A stretch of 64,000 nucleotides of DNA, from the NCBI GenBank assembly GCA_964369975.1, contig CAYJFZ010000001.1:186001-250000 (forward strand). Direction: 5' to 3'. Below the pieces are notes generated by a model, which saw only the letters and a list, made by a program, of their open reading frames with translations, did not search any database and was not told where the DNA came from. Within the stretch, counting starts at the first letter, position 1. Each line of letters starts with the position of its first letter. Position numbers and translations under genes: made by a program. Of the stretch, positions 7,645 through 17,217 are shown one piece after another. The stretch is from RGIG3102 sp964369975 (lineage in GTDB: Bacteria; Bacillota; Clostridia; Oscillospirales; Ruminococcaceae).

Positions 7645-8709
7645 TTAAAGTATGATTAACTCTTTTTTGCTTTTTGTTAAATTCACACAGCCATCTTTTG
7701 TCACTCTTATAGTATCTTCTATCCTAACACCGAACTCATTAGGTAAATAAATACCAGGCTCTACTGTCATAACAATGCCTTCTTCTATCACTGATTCATC
7801 CATAGGTGAAAAGCGAGGGTTTTCGTGAATATCTATACCGTAGCTATGCCCTAAGCCATGGCCGAATTTTCCTTCATAGCCATTTTTATAGATGTGGTCT
7901 CTTGCCACTTTATCAATGTCTTTTGCTATTTTGCCCGCTTTTATTTCTTTTATAGCAAGCTCTTGCGCTTCTAAAACAGTGTAGTAGACCTTTTTCATTT
8001 CTTGGCTTGCGTGGCCTATTGCTACTGTTCTTGTCATATCTGTTGCATAGCCTTTGTATTTTGCACCAAAGTCCATAGTTACAAAATCGCCTTCTTGTAT
8101 AACTTTTTCACCAGGAACACCATGAGGTAAGGCTGAGTTTTCACCACTTACTAAAATAGTTGAAAAAGCAACGCCTTCTGCTCCTAACTCCTTCATTTTT
8201 GTATCTAAGGCTATAGCACATTCAATTTCAGTTTTACCTGGTTTTAGTACAGTTAGCATATATTCAAATGTTGCATCTGTAATTTCTTGAGCTTTTTTAA
8301 TATATTCTAATTCTTTTTCATCTTTAAATTGACGAAGTTCATTAATTGCTTTTGTTAAAGGGTTAACGATTTCAATTTCAGCTTCTAAATTTTTATTATA
8401 AGCGTTTAGAGTGCCCACTGTTAAGCTATCCTCTACCCATAATTTTTTAACTGAGTGTTTTTTTAGAATTTCATTGATTTGCTTATATAGGTCTTCTTGC
8501 ATAATGATGTTTTCGCACATAGCTTCTTTTTTTGCAAGCTCGATATATCTAAAATCAATTATAAAATAACTTACATCTTTTAAAATTAAAAGTGTGCCTG
8601 CGCTTGAGCGCATACCTAAAAAGTAAAACCTATTTTGATTACTTGTTATTATAGCCCCTTCAAAGTCCTTTGGTAATTTTTCTGTTAATATTTTTGCTCT
8701 ATTGCTCAT
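7645..8709 (-). CDS. Xaa-Pro aminopeptidase family protein (M24)
   Basis: A 354-residue M24B metallopeptidase expected to remove N-terminal residues preceding proline in peptides. The creatinase-like N-terminal domain covers about 1-120; the pita-bread domain shows all metal ligands: VTMDFGAKYKGYATDMTRT (two Asp), GKFGHGLGHSYGIDIHE (His), VMTVEPGIYL (Glu) and GVRIEDTI (Glu). RBS AAGGAG precedes the ATG. It lies between yqeG and efp on the same strand, 25 bases after yqeG, so is probably cotranscribed with yqeG. Length is typical for the short bacterial PepQ/YqhT-like type. Confidence 0.92.
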   Translation of the reverse strand: MSNRAKILTEKLPKDFEGAIITSNQNRFYFLGMRSSAGTLLILKDVSYFIIDFRYIELAKKEAMCENIIMQEDLYKQINEILKKHSVKKLWVEDSLTVGTLNAYNKNLEAEIEIVNPLTKAINELRQFKDEKELEYIKKAQEITDATFEYMLTVLKPGKTEIECAIALDTKMKELGAEGVAFSTILVSGENSALPHGVPGEKVIQEGDFVTMDFGAKYKGYATDMTRTVAIGHASQEMKKVYYTVLEAQELAIKEIKAGKIAKDIDKVARDHIYKNGYEGKFGHGLGHSYGIDIHENPRFSPMDESVIEEGIVMTVEPGIYLPNEFGVRIEDTIRVTKDGCVNLTKSKKELIIL

Positions 8710-8734
8710 TTTTGTATCTCCTTATTTTTTATTT

Positions 8735-9241
8735 TTATAATGGTTCTCCGTATTTTTCTATATGTTTTTGTATATATTTTTTTTCAAATTTTCTTTTTGC
8801 ATCAAAGTATATAGTACCCTCTTCTTTTATAGCAAGCACCATAATAGACATCATTCCTGTAAGATTTGCCCCTAATACATCAGTTAGAATTTGGTCTCCT
8901 ACTAAGGCTGTATTTTTTTTATTACCGCCTATTTGCTTCATACATTTTATAATGTTCATAGGCATTGGCTTCATAGAAAAGCTATGATGTAAAAGGCCTA
9001 ACTTTTGCGAAAAAGGAGCTACTCTTTCCTCATAATTATTTGAGATAACTATCATATTAATCCCTGCTTGTTTCATCTGTTCTACCCACTGGGGTATACC
9101 CTCTTCTGGGATAGGGTTTTTATGAGTTGTAAGAGTATTGTCTACATCTAAAAGTAAATTTTTAATACCCTTTTCTTTTAAAAATCCTACTGTGATGTTT
9201 GTAGTTTTTTTAAATAGGTAGTTTGGATATAATAATTTCAT
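8735..9241 (-). CDS. YqeG family HAD IIIA-type phosphatase
   Basis: A 168-residue haloacid dehalogenase family phosphatase of the YqeG type. Motif I is LLLDVDNTLT (Asp32, Asp34), motif II is IVISNN, and the motif III/IV region is ALVGDQILTDVLGAN with TDxxG. ATG at 9241 is preferred to the in-frame GTG at 9247 because AAGGAAG is correctly spaced only from the ATG. It has its own promoter (9271-9299) and precedes the Xaa-Pro peptidase by 25 bases. The physiological substrate of the family is not settled. Confidence 0.9.
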   Translation of the reverse strand: MKLLYPNYLFKKTTNITVGFLKEKGIKNLLLDVDNTLTTHKNPIPEEGIPQWVEQMKQAGINMIVISNNYEERVAPFSQKLGLLHHSFSMKPMPMNIIKCMKQIGGNKKNTALVGDQILTDVLGANLTGMMSIMVLAIKEEGTIYFDAKRKFEKKYIQKHIEKYGEPL

Positions 9242-9270
9242 CTTCACACTTCCTTGTTTTAATCTAAATT

Positions 9271-9299
9271 ATTATATCATAAATATACCAATATAACAA
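9271..9299 (-). promoter_or_regulatory. sigma-A promoter of yqeG
   Basis: On the minus strand TTGTTA (9299-9294), 17 bases, TATAAT (9276-9271), about 30 bases upstream of the yqeG ATG. Confidence 0.6.
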
Positions 9300-9314
9300 G
9301 GTATTATGTGTTAT

Positions 9315-10136
9315 TTAAGCGAATAATAATAAACTAATCGCCATCACTGCCATACCTGCAAAAAAGCCGTAAATTGATATATGGCTTTCACCATATTCCC
9401 TTGCTGCTGGCAGTAATTCATCAACTGAAATGAAAACCATTATCCCAGCTACTGCTGCAAAGACTATACCTAATAAAGTATCGCTCATAAAGGGCAGTAA
9501 TACCATATAGCCTACAATAGCGCCAATAGGCTCTGATAAGCCTGATAAAAATGAATAGATAAAGGCTTTTTTCTTTGAGCCAGTTGAATGATAAATAGGA
9601 ACAGATACAGCTATACCCTCTGGGATATTATGCATAGCAATAGCTACTACTATAGGAATTGCTATTTCAGGGTCTTGCAAGGCTGAAATAAATGTAGCAA
9701 AGCCCTCAGGAAAATTATGAATACCAACAGCTAAGGCTGTGAAAGCACCCATTCTTAATAACTTATTCTTTTTTTCTTCTTCACTTAATTCTTCGCCCGA
9801 AATATTTTCCACTTCACCCTCACTCGACTTTGCCTCGTGGGGATTTATAGTAGATGGAATTAAATTATCAATTAAGCCTATAATTAAAGCCCCTGCAAAA
9901 AAAGAAACAACAGTTACTATATAACCGTTTTTTTCTCCTAAGCTAAGAGTTAAAGACTCTTTCGCCTTAAAAAATATCTCAACCATGGAAACATAAATCA
10001 TAACCCCAGCTGAAAAACCTAAACTTGCTGATAAAAACTTTTTGTTTGTATCCTTTGCTAATAAGGCTATTAAACTGCCCACACCTGTAAATAAGCCCGC
10101 TACGACAGTTAGCAAAAAAGCTGAAAACACACTCAT
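9315..10136 (-). CDS. zupT: ZIP-family divalent metal transporter, ZupT-like
   Basis: A 273-residue membrane protein with about eight membrane segments that should import zinc or related divalent metals. Two family motifs form the binuclear metal path: HNFPEGFATF and HNIPEGIAVSVPIY, with a variable acidic cytoplasmic loop between segments III and IV (about residues 95-125, rich in Glu/Ser). Four bases of each GGAGGT RBS feature precede the ATG at normal spacing. It is transcribed alone or with yqeG downstream. An inverted repeat over its promoter suggests control by a metal-responsive repressor; that is inference. Confidence 0.9.
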   Translation of the reverse strand: MSVFSAFLLTVVAGLFTGVGSLIALLAKDTNKKFLSASLGFSAGVMIYVSMVEIFFKAKESLTLSLGEKNGYIVTVVSFFAGALIIGLIDNLIPSTINPHEAKSSEGEVENISGEELSEEEKKNKLLRMGAFTALAVGIHNFPEGFATFISALQDPEIAIPIVVAIAMHNIPEGIAVSVPIYHSTGSKKKAFIYSFLSGLSEPIGAIVGYMVLLPFMSDTLLGIVFAAVAGIMVFISVDELLPAAREYGESHISIYGFFAGMAVMAISLLLFA

Positions 10137-10160
10137 AGTGTCACCTCCGATTTCATATAT

Positions 10161-10193
10161 AGTTAGTGTATACTAACTTAAGGTTAAAGTCAA
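10161..10193 (-). promoter_or_regulatory. zupT promoter with overlapping inverted-repeat operator
   Basis: On the minus strand TTGACT (10193-10188), a 17-base spacer and TACACT (10170-10165) form a promoter. A perfect inverted repeat, AGTTAGT (10161-10167) and ACTAACT (10172-10178) around a four-base centre, covers the -10. Position and symmetry fit a repressor site; DtxR/MntR-type metal regulators bind similar short palindromes, but the match to any one family is not proven. Confidence 0.5.
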
Positions 10194-10227
10194 TGATTTT
10201 CCTCTTTTTTATAAAAATTATAAAATG

Positions 10228-10262
10228 AAACCGCAAAAAAGTTTTTACACCTTTTGCGGTTT
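10228..10262 (-). terminator. probable terminator of the glg operon
   Basis: An 11-bp perfect stem (AAACCGCAAAA at 10228-10238, TTTTGCGGTTT at 10252-10262) lies in the gap after glgA. T-rich sequence follows on both strands, though the run is interrupted, so termination on the minus strand is likely rather than certain. Confidence 0.6.
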
Positions 10263-10394
10263 TGCTTTTCATTTAAGGAAAAATGTGATTATTTGTTTAT
10301 TAAAAATATAGTTATTTTTTTCTAAATTGATATGTTAATTTTAAAAAGCAACTCATTGGCTAAATAATATATAACCGCCATTCCTCCGATTCCT

Positions 10395-11822
10395 TCACCA
10401 CAAGTTCAATGTTTCATTATACATTTTAATATATTCGCTCGCTGATTTTTCCCAGCTTAAGTCTTGCTTCATTGCTCGGGCTACAAGCTGTTTCCAGCCG
10501 TTTTTATCTTTATAGCCATCAAAGGCACGCATACAAGCGTTATATAAATCGTGGCTTTGATATTCACTAAAAGTAAAGCCTGTACCTATATTATCAAAAG
10601 AGTCTTTTACGCTATCTTTTAAGCCGCCAGTCTCTCTTACTATTGGAATAGTGCCATATCTTAAAGCTATCATTTGACTTAAGCCACAAGGCTCGGATTT
10701 GCTTGGCATTAAAAACATATCACTACCTGCATATATTTCTTTTGCTAAAGCAGGCACAAAGCCTATATAAACTCCTACCCTTCCAAAATTCTCACTCGCT
10801 AAATGACTAAAAAAGTCTTCATATTCTTTATCGCCACTGCCTAAAAGTATAACTTGATAACCCCTATCTAATAAGCCTTGAACAGCTTGTATAATTATAG
10901 GTATACCCTTATGCTCTACAAGCCTTGTAACCATAGAAATTATAGGCGAATCATCATCATTTAATGAAAACTTTTCTCTTAGTACCTTTTTACAAGCCGC
11001 CTTTCCTCTTACAAAGGCTTGATCGTGATAAGTTTTGGCAATTTTTGTGTCTGTTTTAGGGTTGTGTAATTCATAGTCAATCCCATTTAAGATACCACAT
11101 AATTTAAACTGTCTCTGCCTTAATAATTTATCTAAGCCGTGAGAGTAGTACTCTTGTAAGATTTCATCAGCATAGCTTTGAGATACTGTACTTACTTTAT
11201 CAGCATTTTCAATAGCTGCCTTCATTAAATTAGTATCGCCTTTATATTCTAAGTGATGAGCCCAGTTTTTAGGCACTGCAAAAAGGTCTTGAATTAAGTC
11301 TTTTGAATAAATGCCTTGATATTGAATATTGTGAATTGTAAATATAGTTTTAATACTATAAAACTTTGGCAAATGGCGGTAGTAAATATTTATGTATAAA
11401 TTCACTAAGGCTGTCTGCCAGTCATTCGTATGTATAATATTTGGGGCAAAGTCGATTTTAGTGAGCATTTCAAGTATTGCTTTTGAGAAAAATGCAAAGC
11501 GCTCCCCATCATCAAAATGCCCGTAAATTGCCCCTTGCCTATTAAAATAAAACTCATTGTCTATGAAATAATACTCAACGCCCTCATAAGACAAACTAAG
11601 TATACCGCAGTACTGATTTCTCCAGCCCAAAGACACATTAAAACTCGTGATAAATTTTAATTCATCTTTATATTTTTCTTTAATTTGTTTGTATAAAGGC
11701 ATTACTACCCTTACATTTAAGCCTTGTTTATTTAAAGCCTTAGGCAAACTCCCACTGACATCTCCTAAGCCTCCAGAAGAAGCAAAAGGCACTACTTCAC
11801 TTGTGCAAAATAAAACATCCAT
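10395..11822 (-). CDS. glgA: glycogen synthase (ADP-glucose, GT5)
   Basis: A 475-residue GT5 glycogen synthase that extends alpha-1,4-glucan from ADP-glucose. The N-terminal Rossmann domain begins MDVLFCTSEVVPFASSGGLGDV; at the usual KTGGL ADP-glucose loop the lysine is replaced by serine (SSGGL), a variant I believe also occurs in other Firmicutes. The C-terminal domain has MVTRLVEHKGI and the catalytic-site motif SEPCGLSQMIALRYGT with RETGGL. It is the last gene of the glgBCDA operon, 17 bases after glgD. Length is normal. Confidence 0.95.
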   Translation of the reverse strand: MDVLFCTSEVVPFASSGGLGDVSGSLPKALNKQGLNVRVVMPLYKQIKEKYKDELKFITSFNVSLGWRNQYCGILSLSYEGVEYYFIDNEFYFNRQGAIYGHFDDGERFAFFSKAILEMLTKIDFAPNIIHTNDWQTALVNLYINIYYRHLPKFYSIKTIFTIHNIQYQGIYSKDLIQDLFAVPKNWAHHLEYKGDTNLMKAAIENADKVSTVSQSYADEILQEYYSHGLDKLLRQRQFKLCGILNGIDYELHNPKTDTKIAKTYHDQAFVRGKAACKKVLREKFSLNDDDSPIISMVTRLVEHKGIPIIIQAVQGLLDRGYQVILLGSGDKEYEDFFSHLASENFGRVGVYIGFVPALAKEIYAGSDMFLMPSKSEPCGLSQMIALRYGTIPIVRETGGLKDSVKDSFDNIGTGFTFSEYQSHDLYNACMRAFDGYKDKNGWKQLVARAMKQDLSWEKSASEYIKMYNETLNLW

Positions 11823-11839
11823 ATATCTTTTTACCCCTT

Positions 11840-12961
11840 TTAAATAACTGAATTTTTGCTAAGGAAAAGCGGAGCCTTACAATTGCCCATTAGTTTTGAG
11901 TCTTTAGTTATTGTAACGCCTTTATCTGTTATAATATTTTCTACAACAGCACCACTTTCAATTACTGTATCCTGCATTAAAACACAGTTTTTAACTTTGG
12001 CATCTTTATGTATTTTTACACCTTTAAATAATACACTACCTTTAACTTCACCTTCCACGACACAGCCGTCTGCAACAATGCTATTTTTAACAAGGCTGTC
12101 TACACTGTATCTTACAGGGGCATCATCACGGATTTTTGTGTATATAGGATATTTTGAAAATAAACTTTTTAAATTCTCAGGCTTTAGCATAGCAAGGTTT
12201 GCCTCAAAATATGATTTTAAGCCTGTTAATCTATAAGAAAGACCTTTGTATTCATAAGCGCAAACTGTGAATTTATCAAGGTTTCTTTGAAGTATATCAA
12301 CCTCAAATTCGCTAAAGCCTCTTTTTGCAGCATCTGCTACCATTTCAACTAATATGTCTTTTTTAATTACATAAAGCCACATACTATTGTTTACTTCTTT
12401 TTCGCTGTCATCGTTTATTAATACTGCTTCTACACAGCCATTTTCTATTTCAAAAGTTACATTATGCGCCTTTACTTCATCTGTTAATTTTTCTTTTCTG
12501 TATACTACTGTTATATCGCAGTCGCTTTCTTTATGCTCTTTTAGTACATCTTTTAAGTCTATATTACAAACAACAGCGCAGTCTGATAAGACAACACTTT
12601 CGCAGTTAGTATCTTTTATTGTTTTTAATAAAGCTTTTATAGCGCCTAATCTGCCTTTATAGTAGCCTTCATTTTGCCAAGCATAAGGAGGGTAGATTTT
12701 TACACCACCGATTTTTCTTGATAAGTCCCACTCTTTACCTGAGCCAATATGATCCATTAAAGATATGTAATTTTTGCGAACAGGCATTAGTATATCATCT
12801 ATGCCCGCTGCTACAAACATAGATAAATTAAAATCTATAAGCCTATATCTTCCGCCGAAAAGAACGCTTGCTGTTGTTCTGTTTTTTGCAACTTCGCCTA
12901 ATTGTTCATCGTGCATATTTGGAAAAATTATTCCTAAAACTTTTTGTGAATTTATTGCCAT
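11840..12961 (-). CDS. glgD: glucose-1-phosphate adenylyltransferase regulatory subunit GlgD
   Basis: A 373-residue paralogue of GlgC. The nucleotidyltransferase domain keeps the fold (SVLFGGRYRLIDFNLS, SGKEWDLSRKIGGVKIYPPY) but the N-terminal glycine-rich catalytic loop GGxGxRL is replaced (LGIIFPNMHDEQLGEV), which marks the GlgD class of non- or weakly catalytic subunits. A left-handed beta-helix with hexapeptide-like repeats forms the C-terminus (about 285-373). It starts 4 bases after glgC, so the two subunits are made together. In Bacillaceae and clostridia GlgD pairs with GlgC to alter its activity. Confidence 0.93.
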   Translation of the reverse strand: MAINSQKVLGIIFPNMHDEQLGEVAKNRTTASVLFGGRYRLIDFNLSMFVAAGIDDILMPVRKNYISLMDHIGSGKEWDLSRKIGGVKIYPPYAWQNEGYYKGRLGAIKALLKTIKDTNCESVVLSDCAVVCNIDLKDVLKEHKESDCDITVVYRKEKLTDEVKAHNVTFEIENGCVEAVLINDDSEKEVNNSMWLYVIKKDILVEMVADAAKRGFSEFEVDILQRNLDKFTVCAYEYKGLSYRLTGLKSYFEANLAMLKPENLKSLFSKYPIYTKIRDDAPVRYSVDSLVKNSIVADGCVVEGEVKGSVLFKGVKIHKDAKVKNCVLMQDTVIESGAVVENIITDKGVTITKDSKLMGNCKAPLFLSKNSVI

Positions 12962-12965
12962 ATCT

Positions 12966-14168
12966 TTATTGTCTCCTTCCGTCAGTGTAAACCATTGCTT
13001 TAGCTTTTAAAACTTCTTTATCTTTTATTGTTACATCGCTTCCTATAACAGTTATTCCCCAGTCGGCTATATCTTCTATATTCTCAGGTCTTTCGCCCAC
13101 TACGGCATCATCACCTATACTCGTATTTTCTGAAATAATAGCGTAGTTAATTTTAGCATTTTTGCCTATTTTAACATTGGGCATTATTATACTATCTTTA
13201 ACGCTCGCCCCATTATCTAAGGTAACATTTTGGAATAAGACAGAGAAATCCACTTCCCCATCTATTACACAGCCCCCACCCACAACAGAATGCTGAACCT
13301 TTGCTTTACTTGACAGATAATGAGGTGGCATATTATGAGTTCTTGAATAGATTTTCCAATTGCTATCCCACACATCAAAAGGAACATTAGGATTTAATAA
13401 ATCCATATTCGCTTCCCATAAACTATCAATAGTACCAACATCTTTCCAGTAGCCATCAAACTCATACGCCATTAGTTTTTCACCGGCGTTTAGCATAGCT
13501 GGGATTATGTTTTTACCAAAGTCGTTATCGCTGTCTATTTTATCAGCGTCTTGCATTAAGTATTTTTCTAATTTTTCCCAAGAGAAAATATATATACCCA
13601 TTGAAGCCAAAGTTGAATCTGGCTCTTTTGGCTTTTCTGTAAACTTTGTTATCTTGCCATCATCATCACAGGTCATTATGCCAAATCTTGAGGCTTCTTC
13701 TAAAGAAACATTCAATACAGCTATTGTACAATCAGCCTTTGACTCTTTATGCTGCGCGAGCATTAAGTCATAGTCCATTTTATAAATATGATCACCTGAT
13801 AAAATCAAAACATATTCAGGTTTATATCTTTTAATGAAATTAATATTTTGAAAAATAGCATTTGCAGTGCCCTTATACCAGTCACTACCGTTTGCTTTTT
13901 GATATGGCGGTAGCACATGAACACCACCATAATTTCTATCTAAGTCCCAAGGCTGTCCATTGCCTAAATAATCATTTAATTCTAAAGGCTGATACTGAGT
14001 TAATACTCCTACTGTGTCTATACCGCTGTTAATACAGTTTGACAGTGGAAAATCTATTATCCTATATTTTCCGCCAAAGTAAACTGCTGGCTTTGCAATA
14101 TCTTGAGTTAGTGCATAAAGTCTTGAGCCTTGTCCGCCTGCAAGTAGCATTGCTATACATTCTTTCAT
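12966..14168 (-). CDS. glgC: glucose-1-phosphate adenylyltransferase catalytic subunit
   Basis: A 400-residue ADP-glucose pyrophosphorylase, which makes ADP-glucose from ATP and glucose-1-phosphate and is the committed step of glycogen synthesis. The catalytic loop is intact (MLLAGGQGSRLYALT), followed by KPAVYFGGKYRIIDFPLSN, the substrate motif SGDHIYKMDY and FTEKPKEP. The C-terminal beta-helix runs from about residue 290. It lies 17 bases after glgB and 4 before glgD. All key motifs are canonical. Confidence 0.97.
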   Translation of the reverse strand: MKECIAMLLAGGQGSRLYALTQDIAKPAVYFGGKYRIIDFPLSNCINSGIDTVGVLTQYQPLELNDYLGNGQPWDLDRNYGGVHVLPPYQKANGSDWYKGTANAIFQNINFIKRYKPEYVLILSGDHIYKMDYDLMLAQHKESKADCTIAVLNVSLEEASRFGIMTCDDDGKITKFTEKPKEPDSTLASMGIYIFSWEKLEKYLMQDADKIDSDNDFGKNIIPAMLNAGEKLMAYEFDGYWKDVGTIDSLWEANMDLLNPNVPFDVWDSNWKIYSRTHNMPPHYLSSKAKVQHSVVGGGCVIDGEVDFSVLFQNVTLDNGASVKDSIIMPNVKIGKNAKINYAIISENTSIGDDAVVGERPENIEDIADWGITVIGSDVTIKDKEVLKAKAMVYTDGRRQ

Positions 14169-14185
14169 AATTATCGCCTTCCTTT

Positions 14186-16084
14186 TTAGTTTGGTATTTT
14201 AAAGTACATCGCTGACATTTTTGCTATGTTGATTTTTATGTAGTTGTCATGCCTGTGTCTTTGTCCTTTTTTTGTTTTTACTGCTTTTTTATTTGTTAAA
14301 TTCGAGCCTTGATATTTTTCATCATCTGTATTAAAAATTTCTTTATAGCTACCTGTTTTTTCTACTCCGATTTCATAATTTAGTCTATCTTCATTTGAAA
14401 AATTAAATACGCAAAGTAAGTTTTCGCCATCTTCTGATTTTCTAATAAAGGCAAGTACATTTTGCTCACTATCATCGGGTATAGCCCATTCAAAGCCATC
14501 CCAAGTATTGTCTTGTTGCCAAAAGGCTTTGTTTTCTAAATATAATTTATTTATTTGTTTTACAGCTTCTTTGCAAGCTATGTGTATAGGATTATTAAGT
14601 AAGTCCCAGTCAATTTCTTTAGTTTCACTAAATTCTGAAAACTGCCCAAACTCTTGGCCCATAAACAATAGCTTTTTGCCGGGGTGTGCTATCATATATG
14701 CAATAAAGGCTTTTACATTTGCAATTTGCTGATTAATTTCCCCTGGCATTTTATTACTGAGCGAGCCTTTCATATGCACTACTTCATCGTGGCTTATCGG
14801 CAAGATAAAGTTTTCTGAAAAGGCATACATAAATGAAAATGTAAGCTTATTATGAGAGCCTTTTCTAAAAAATGGATCTGTTTTCATGTAGCTTAATACA
14901 TCGTTCATCCAGCCCATATTCCATTTATAATTAAACCCTAAGCCCCCTTTATCGACAGGGTATGTAACTAAAGGCCAAGCAGTAGACTCCTCTGCTATCA
15001 TCAATACATCATCATGCCTTTTAAAAACTTCTGTATTTAATTTTTGCAAAAACTTAACTGCTTCATAGTTTTCACTCGTGCCGTCTTTATTAGCTATCCA
15101 CTGTCCGTCTTCTCTGTTGTAATTTAGATACAGCATACTTGCTACTGCATCTACTCTTAAGCCGTCTAAATGATATTCTTCTAACCAGTATAAAGCGTTA
15201 CTTATTAAAAAGCTGTTTACTTCGTTTTTGCCAAAGTCGAACACCATAGTGCCCCACTCTTTATGCTCGCCCTTTCTTTCATCTTCGTATTCATATAGGG
15301 CAGTACCATCAAATTTATATAAGCCAAACTCATCTTTTGGAAAGTGAGCAGGAACCCAATCAAGGATAACTCCTATATCATTTTGGTGCATATAATCTAC
15401 AAAGTATTTAAAATCTTCTGGAGTGCCGTATCTACTTGTAGGTGCAAAATAGCCCCCCACTTGATAGCCCCAAGAGGCATCGAGCGGGTATTCACTAATA
15501 GGCATTAATTCAATATGAGTGTAGCCCATTTCTTTTACATGACTGCAGATTTTTTCAGCTATGTCTATGTATGAATATGTTTCTTTGTTAAAATGTCTTA
15601 TAAAGCCTGCTAAGTGAACTTCATAAATATTCATAGGCTGATTATAAGACTTTGTTTTTTTTCTTTTATTTAACCATTTTTTATCGCCCCATTTATACTT
15701 TATTTTTTCTGCATAGCATTTTGAGGCTGTCGCTGGTCGAGTTTCAAAATGCCTTGCGTAAGGGTCGCTTTTATATGTAAAACTTCCGTCTTTTGTTTTT
15801 ATAGCATACTTGTATGCTTCAAATTGCATTTTTTGATTTATTTCTATGTGCCACACACCGCTGTTATCAATTTCATACATTTCGTTTTTTTGTATATCCC
15901 AGTCGTTAAAATCTCCAACTAAGCTAACGGCTAAAGCATTAGGTGCCCAAACTAAAAACTCCCAAACATCGCTTTTTATTTTATGGCTACCTAAAAAATC
16001 CTGAGCGTAAAAAAGCTCACCTTTTTTAAGCAAATATATCTGATAATCTTGCGATTGTTTTTTTAGTAAATTTTCCTTTTTCAC
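14186..16084 (-). CDS. glgB: 1,4-alpha-glucan branching enzyme (GH13)
   Basis: A 632-residue glycogen branching enzyme. An N-terminal CBM48 domain (about 30-130, VWAPNALAVSLVGDFNDW) precedes the GH13 barrel with the four conserved regions: the barrel start VHLAGFIRHF, GLRVDAVASML (nucleophile Asp), MIAEESTAWP (acid/base Glu) and PISHDEVVHMKGS (third acid). The C-terminal all-beta domain follows. It is the first gene of the glg operon; the ATG follows AGGAGGAAAAGTG. It is shorter than E. coli GlgB because it has a single N-terminal domain, which is normal in Firmicutes. Confidence 0.96.
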   Translation of the reverse strand: MKKENLLKKQSQDYQIYLLKKGELFYAQDFLGSHKIKSDVWEFLVWAPNALAVSLVGDFNDWDIQKNEMYEIDNSGVWHIEINQKMQFEAYKYAIKTKDGSFTYKSDPYARHFETRPATASKCYAEKIKYKWGDKKWLNKRKKTKSYNQPMNIYEVHLAGFIRHFNKETYSYIDIAEKICSHVKEMGYTHIELMPISEYPLDASWGYQVGGYFAPTSRYGTPEDFKYFVDYMHQNDIGVILDWVPAHFPKDEFGLYKFDGTALYEYEDERKGEHKEWGTMVFDFGKNEVNSFLISNALYWLEEYHLDGLRVDAVASMLYLNYNREDGQWIANKDGTSENYEAVKFLQKLNTEVFKRHDDVLMIAEESTAWPLVTYPVDKGGLGFNYKWNMGWMNDVLSYMKTDPFFRKGSHNKLTFSFMYAFSENFILPISHDEVVHMKGSLSNKMPGEINQQIANVKAFIAYMIAHPGKKLLFMGQEFGQFSEFSETKEIDWDLLNNPIHIACKEAVKQINKLYLENKAFWQQDNTWDGFEWAIPDDSEQNVLAFIRKSEDGENLLCVFNFSNEDRLNYEIGVEKTGSYKEIFNTDDEKYQGSNLTNKKAVKTKKGQRHRHDNYIKINIAKMSAMYFKIPN

Positions 16085-16283
16085 TTTTCCTCCTATTAGC
16101 CTAATTTATATATTTATATGGAAATATATGTCTATACTATAATATTAACATTTTATTAATTTTTTTCAAGCTGTTTTTAACGCAAAAAACACAAAAACAA
16201 GACAAATTTTATCCATAGATTTAGATAAGTTGTACAAAATTGAGTTGTTTTTATGTTTTAAAGTATAATTGATTGTTAATATA

Positions 16284-17072
16284 TTAAATTGTCATTTTAT
16301 GTGGTTTTCTTTTTTTATAGTAAACAAGAGAGTTTACATTCTTTTCTTTTAATAGCAAAATAACTCTTTCAAAGTGATTTTTAAAGTCAAGTATCCTATG
16401 CGCATCTGATGAAAGCGTTAATTTTTCGCCACCTGTTTCTAAGTATAAATCTAAGATGAATTCTGTGTAATATACACTGTTAAATCGTGAAATCAGCCTT
16501 GTGTTTAATTCAAGTGCCTTGTCTTTTTGTATTAGCACTTTAAATATTTTTATTAATTTTTCTTTATGCAAAGATAAATCGACAGTCTCTTGTAAGTATC
16601 TTATGGAATAATCTATATGTGCTAACACATCAAAATCATCGTGTTGTGTAACTGCTATAAAAACATAATCTAAGTATTCGCTATAGCACTCATCACTCGT
16701 TTTTCCTTTTTGAAATTCAGGACGGCTTACATCATATTTATCCGATTCGTGAATTCCTAATAAGACTAAGTCAAATTCTTGAGTTTTTAAAAGTTTATTT
16801 ATCCTTGGTGCTATGTCTTTGCGAAAGTTTACTTCCACTCCAAATAAAGGCTTTACTCCGTATTTTTTGCTGAGCTTTTTAAGTGCTTTTTTTTGCTTTT
16901 CAAAGTCTGGGATAATATCTGTATTATCCATAGAAAAACACTCTAAATCCAAATGCTCAGTGGTGACAAAGTACTCATCCCTATACTCCATAGCCTTAAT
17001 AAAATAGGCTTCCATTTCTTGGTTGCTATCAAAGGAAAAATCTGAATGTACATGTTGGTCTAAAATTTTCAT
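16284..17072 (-). CDS. PHP-domain histidinol-phosphatase-like phosphoesterase
   Basis: A 262-residue PHP-family metal-dependent phosphoesterase. The metal-binding motif HVHSDFSFD is at residues 7-15, then a TTEHLDLE segment (second motif), GVEVNF (Glu ligand), HESD, and the late motif LSSDAHRILDF. Family members of this size are often HisK/HisJ, which hydrolyse histidinol phosphate, but no other histidine gene is near, so the substrate is open; PHP phosphatases of other sugar or nucleotide phosphates look alike. It is transcribed divergently from the TlpA-like gene. Confidence 0.82.
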   Translation of the reverse strand: MKILDQHVHSDFSFDSNQEMEAYFIKAMEYRDEYFVTTEHLDLECFSMDNTDIIPDFEKQKKALKKLSKKYGVKPLFGVEVNFRKDIAPRINKLLKTQEFDLVLLGIHESDKYDVSRPEFQKGKTSDECYSEYLDYVFIAVTQHDDFDVLAHIDYSIRYLQETVDLSLHKEKLIKIFKVLIQKDKALELNTRLISRFNSVYYTEFILDLYLETGGEKLTLSSDAHRILDFKNHFERVILLLKEKNVNSLVYYKKRKPHKMTI

Positions 17073-17217
17073 ATCCCACTCCTATTAGCTCATAGCTTTA
17101 TTCATATTATATCTAATATATTTTAACATATTATCTTTTATTTTTAAACACTTTTTTAACCCAATTTCACAAAAACAATACAAAACTTAGGTAAAATGTT
17201 TGTAAGGAGATGATAAT

